Positions 14,291 through 15,300 of a DNA stretch of 15,300 bases are shown piece after piece. Position 1 is the first letter of the stretch; every line of letters begins with the position of its first letter. This DNA is from Deltaproteobacteria bacterium. GTDB lineage: Bacteria > UBA10199 > SBBF01. A program made the translations under genes and the position numbers. Location: NCBI GenBank assembly GCA_016207765.1, contig JACQOY010000029.1, positions 1 to 15,300 on the forward strand. Direction: 5' to 3'. The notes beneath the pieces were generated by a model that ran no database searches, had not been told where the DNA came from, and worked only from the letters and a program-made list of their open reading frames with translations.

Positions 14291-15075
14291 TCGAACCACC
14301 GTCTTTCTCGGAGCCCCTTTTTGAGAAGTATTTCCGATTCACTCCAGACGCGGGCATGAATTTTTTTTATCTGCTTCATATTATCGGCCTCTGACGGCTT
14401 AAGCCTGTATTTAATCGGTTTCCCGAGATAATGAACGATTTTACGGGGACAGGGAAGGCCGCCGAGCCCCAAAAAAACCGGAAAGGGAAAATAGCGATGG
14501 AACATTTTACCGGCCAAATGTCGGGTCGATTTTTCAAAAATATGATAGACATCGTCGATCCCAACCGACATGCAGGGGACAATCGGCGCCTTCGCCAAAA
14601 CAGCGGTTTGAACAAATCCGATCCGGTCTTCCCACATCAACTGATATTTCATGCCGGAGGGTTTCATTCCTTCCCGTTCCCCTCCCGGAAAAACGCAAAC
14701 GAGCTCTCCTTTTTTCAAGAGTCGGACAGCATTCTCAGGTTTTGCATCAACCATTCCGATGTTCAAGGCCACTTCTCTTAAAACCGGAATTCGCCATGAG
14801 CGCCGATGAACCAATACGCGGATTCTCCGCCCCGTTTGTCGATATATTCTCCGGCCGAGAAGAATAAGATCGAGGGGTATAAAACCATGATTTAATACCA
14901 ATAGAGCGGGAGAACGGGAAGGAATATTGTCAATCCCGACCACATCGTAGCGAAAATACCTTTCTACAAGCCGCAAACTTCCAAGAAAGTATTTGAGAAT
15001 TTTGGAGTCGTTGAAATAAAGGTGGTCTTCGTCCCCGGGGCGGTAGGGATTAAAGAGGATGTCTTTCTTGGACAT
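14287..15075 (-). CDS. Lysophospholipid acyltransferase family protein (MGAT/TMEM68-like)
   Basis: A 262-residue glycerolipid acyltransferase homologue, probably at the inner face of the membrane. The acyltransferase motif is LNHGFIPLDLILL with His63 and Asp69. The H-x5-D spacing is that of the MGAT/TMEM68-like branch, not the H-x4-D of classical PlsC. The second motif is VFPGGEREGMK (Gly131-Gly132-Glu133-Arg134-Glu135), followed by RIGFVQTAVLAKAPIVPCMSVG, the usual GFxxxAxxxxxPIxP strand. The acyl donor and acceptor are unknown. Its ATG overlaps the thiolase stop (TAATG) and its stop overlaps the metH start (ATGA), so the three genes form one tightly coupled operon. Together with the thiolase it suggests fatty-acid or lipid turnover. 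Confidence 0.87.
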   Translation of the reverse strand: MSKKDILFNPYRPGDEDHLYFNDSKILKYFLGSLRLVERYFRYDVVGIDNIPSRSPALLVLNHGFIPLDLILLGRRIYRQTGRRIRVLVHRRSWRIPVLREVALNIGMVDAKPENAVRLLKKGELVCVFPGGEREGMKPSGMKYQLMWEDRIGFVQTAVLAKAPIVPCMSVGIDDVYHIFEKSTRHLAGKMFHRYFPFPVFLGLGGLPCPRKIVHYLGKPIKYRLKPSEADNMKQIKKIHARVWSESEILLKKGLRERRWFE

Positions 15076-15300
15076 TACACCTTCCGATCAATAATCGTCG
15101 TCACACCCATTCCCATGCCGACACATAAAGTGACCAGTCCGTAGCGTTTGTCCTGCCGCTCGAGTTCATCCAGCACCGTTCCGAGAAGCATCGCCCCGGT
15201 GGCTCCCAGTGGATGCCCCAAGGCGATTGCGCCGCCGTTGACGTTGACCTTTTCGAGGGGAATTTCCAGGTCTCTGGATACCGCCAATACAACCGGTGCA
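15075..15300 (-). CDS. Acetyl-CoA/3-ketoacyl-CoA thiolase, C-terminal part (cut by window end)
   Basis: The last 74 residues of a thiolase, an enzyme that makes or cleaves 3-ketoacyl-CoA. Visible are the conserved [18 protein letters not shown] block with its catalytic histidine (GHP) and the C-terminal [15 protein letters not shown], where the cysteine is the second catalytic cysteine. The active-site nucleophile cysteine and the N-terminal domain lie beyond base 15300. The frame is open to the edge, so the gene starts outside the window. The C-terminal CVGMGMG instead of the commoner CxGGGxG is a known variant. Whether it is biosynthetic (acetoacetyl-CoA) or degradative (FadA-like) cannot be told from this part. 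Confidence 0.92.
   Translation of the reverse strand, partial: APVVLAVSRDLEIPLEKVNVNGGAIALGHPLGATGAMLLGTVLDELERQDKRYGLVTLCVGMGMGVTTIIDRKV

Overview
The window looks like the chromosome of a Gram-negative, moderate-GC bacterium, possibly a deltaproteobacteria-like or related uncultured lineage. This assignment is an inference from gene content: a PGPGW membrane protein, MiaB, a DUF151 bifunctional nuclease, a gamma-carbonic-anhydrase homologue, a COG1331 protein and a cobalamin-dependent MetH. There is no rRNA, tRNA, CRISPR array or recognisable transposase.

Layout. (1) 58-3525, plus strand: a tightly packed housekeeping cluster of PGPGW membrane protein, small Cys/His protein, miaB, bifunctional-nuclease-family protein, VanZ-like protein and gamma-carbonic-anhydrase-like protein. 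The last genes abut or overlap by 4 bases (GTGA). (2) 3531-4843: two type II toxin-antitoxin modules. brnTA is on the minus strand and an RHH-antitoxin/RelE-ParE module is on the plus strand. The 269-base gap between them holds divergent promoters, operator-like repeats and one doubtful 46-codon frame. (3) 4844-5837: a hydrophobic orphan open frame, a GbsR/MarR-type regulator, a very long imperfect hairpin, and a promoter region with an 8-bp dyad. (4) 5838-8616: a 628-residue radical SAM protein resembling the MJ0619/Tes (tetraether lipid synthase) family (COG1964), followed by a CDP-alcohol phosphatidyltransferase. The 118 bases between them are full of nested inverted repeats. (5) 8630-10636: a YyaL/SPATA20-type thioredoxin-fold protein. 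(6) 10652-15300, minus strand: an overlapping operon of thiolase (partial), MGAT-like acyltransferase and metH, converging on region 5.

The most interesting unit is region 3-4. A regulator, an operator-like dyad, a Tes-like radical SAM enzyme and a phospholipid head-group transferase stand in a row. This suggests a regulated lipid-remodelling cassette that may make membrane-spanning or otherwise C-C-joined lipids. That function is inferred from family resemblance and context, not shown by the sequence.

A second striking feature is a G/C-rich repeat of about 90 bp inserted in frame in the reactivation domain of metH. It adds about 30 residues without breaking the gene.
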